6,710 bases of DNA from Actinomycetota bacterium (lineage in GTDB: Bacteria > Actinomycetota > Actinomycetes > Acidothermales > Acidothermaceae): positions 13,143-19,852 of the forward strand of contig PLCK01000144.1 in NCBI GenBank assembly GCA_003134755.1. Direction: 5' to 3'. Under the pieces are notes generated by a model. The model saw only the letters and a list, made by a program, of their open reading frames with translations. It did no database searches and was not told where the DNA came from. Positions 5,876 to 6,710 of the stretch are shown here, piece by piece. How positions within the stretch are numbered: position 1 is the stretch's first letter; each line of letters opens with the position of its first letter. A program made the translations under genes and the position numbers.

Positions 5876-6550
5876 ATGACTGCACAATTGAAATCAGCGA
5901 GCCGGTCGCACGGTATCGCCGGAATGCTCGCCGGGGTGCTATTCGGCGTCGCGTTGATCAGTTCGAAGCTGCCGGGCGGCAATACGAGCCCAGCCGACTT
6001 CACGGCCTGGTTCAGTACCCGAAGCCACCAGGTCGGGGGAATCGTGATGTCCTACCTCCTCGCGGCGGTCTCGCTCACTTTCGCGTGGTTCTTCGTCGGT
6101 CTCGAAAGCCGGGTGCGCGCGGCGTCCGGCCATTTGTCGAGCCGACTGCAACTCGCAGGGCTCACCGGCGCGGTCGTCGTCGCCGGTTTGCTGCTCGCGT
6201 CGGGCGCCCTGTTCGGGATGGCAGGACCGCTGGCATTGGAGCACGGAGCGAAGGCCGGCGAGGCCACTGTTGCGCTCGGCTGGCTCGTCCTCGGACTTCT
6301 CGTCATCTCCATGCTCGCCGCCGGCGTCACGATCGTCGCCATCTCGCTCGACGGCAGGCAATGCGCAGCGTTGCCTGCGTGGAACACGCGAGTCGCATAC
6401 GGCTGCGCGCTCTTGCTCGTCGTGGGCTCGGTTGTTGGCGCGCCCATGATGGCGTTCGCGATCTGGCTGGTCGCGACGGGCATCGTGCTGGCGCGCCCAG
6501 AGGCGGCAGCACCGACCCCGGCCCAACAACGACAGGTCGCGCGCACCTAG
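5876..6550 (+). CDS. Integral membrane protein of unknown function
   Basis: 224 residues with about five hydrophobic segments: 13-31, 53-76, 92-116, 130-157 and a long one at 172-206 that may be two helices. The C-terminal tail is hydrophilic (about 207-224). There is no signal peptide and no catalytic or transport motif I can name. The overall look resembles small DUF4386-type actinobacterial membrane proteins, but I cannot place it in a family with confidence. The ATG at 5876 has AGAGGAG about 7 nt upstream. An earlier in-frame ATG at 5753 lies inside the beta-helix gene and is rejected. The 34-nt spacing and shared direction make an operon with the beta-helix gene likely, so it may act in export, anchoring or sensing at the same membrane. 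That role is inference. Confidence 0.82.
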   Translation: MTAQLKSASRSHGIAGMLAGVLFGVALISSKLPGGNTSPADFTAWFSTRSHQVGGIVMSYLLAAVSLTFAWFFVGLESRVRAASGHLSSRLQLAGLTGAVVVAGLLLASGALFGMAGPLALEHGAKAGEATVALGWLVLGLLVISMLAAGVTIVAISLDGRQCAALPAWNTRVAYGCALLLVVGSVVGAPMMAFAIWLVATGIVLARPEAAAPTPAQQRQVART

Positions 6551-6586
6551 GAGGGTGAGCTTGCTGGCGACTTGTCCGGGGAATTC

Positions 6587-6605
6587 CGCGATAGACCGCG
6601 GTCTA
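6587..6605. promoter_or_regulatory. 14-bp perfect palindrome TAGACCGCGGTCTA downstream of the module
   Basis: Bases 6592-6605 are a perfect palindrome, 42 nt past the membrane protein's stop codon. The preceding bases extend a 15-base match to 1603-1617 (CGCGATAGACCGCGG against CGCGGTAGACCGCGG). As DNA it looks like a regulator-binding dyad, of the size seen for TetR-type operators. As RNA it is only a 5-bp stem with a 4-nt loop, a weak terminator. The identity of any binding protein is unknown. Confidence 0.4.
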
Positions 6606-6641
6606 AGGAGTACTCGTACTGACACGTCGCAGGGCCAACCG

Positions 6642-6710
6642 CACGACCCCTTCAAGGAGGTGCACGGAAACCCGTCGAGCGGGTCCTTAGCGGGGCCGTA
6701 CGGCCGGTAA
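6642..6710 (+). repeat. 69-bp direct repeat, right copy (reaches window edge)
   Basis: Counterpart of 1141-1209 with 60 of 69 identical bases. It contains the 18-bp motif at 6683-6700 (GTCCTTAGCGGGGCCGTA, one difference from consensus). Because the match runs to the last base, the true repeat may be longer and may lead into another tRNA-Gly fragment and hairpin beyond the window, as at 1302-1380. Confidence 0.7.

Noticed and set aside
6555..6710. 52-codon frame from GTG at 6555 ending TAA at the window edge
   Set aside because: The possible Shine-Dalgarno sequence touches the start codon. The frame crosses the palindrome and the 69-bp repeat, and the other repeat copy breaks the frame with a stop and shows no codon-position bias.

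Overview
The window comes from a high-GC actinobacterium. The evidence is strongly GC-biased codon third positions, GTG and ATG starts preceded by good Shine-Dalgarno sequences, an actinobacterial-style DesK/NarL-type two-component pair, and a tRNA-Gly(UCC) 3' half. Mycobacteriales or relatives are plausible, but the genus cannot be fixed from this sequence alone.

Left part (1-1660): about 1.6 kb with no intact gene. It is built from degenerate repeats that include tRNA-Gly-derived pieces. One 49-bp stretch is a clean tRNA-Gly(UCC) 3' half without its 5' half. A second, shorter T-arm/acceptor/CCA piece lies 1.24 kb to the left. Each piece is followed by a near-identical strong hairpin and then by an 18-bp motif (consensus GTCCCTAGCGGGGCCGTA). 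That motif occurs five times in the window, always on the + strand. Between the two tRNA pieces is a short remnant of an MFS transporter gene. The region looks like an integration hot spot or scar.

Middle and right part (1661-6550): four well-supported genes in two divergent pairs. Leftward run a ComP-like sensor histidine kinase (10 predicted membrane segments, an extracytoplasmic PDZ-like domain, HisKA_3 and HATPase) and a NarL-family response regulator. Their genes overlap by 8 nt, so they are surely co-expressed. Rightward, across a 148-bp intergenic region, run a secreted right-handed beta-helix protein and a five-segment membrane protein, 34 nt apart. The intergenic region carries an inverted repeat (GTCCCG-N6-CGGGAC) plus a third half-site about two helical turns away, a plausible operator for the regulator. 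The simplest reading is a self-contained module: an envelope-exposed sensor controls itself and a divergently transcribed secreted protein plus membrane protein. This control is inferred from layout only.

Boundaries: a 69-bp direct repeat (60/69 identical) occurs at 1141-1209 and again at 6642-6710, flanking the four-gene module. A second shared motif, CGCG(G/A)TAGACCGCGG, lies about 40 nt beyond each outer gene end. Together with the tRNA-derived repeats, this suggests the module is one cassette in a repeat-bounded mosaic. No recombinase gene lies inside the window.
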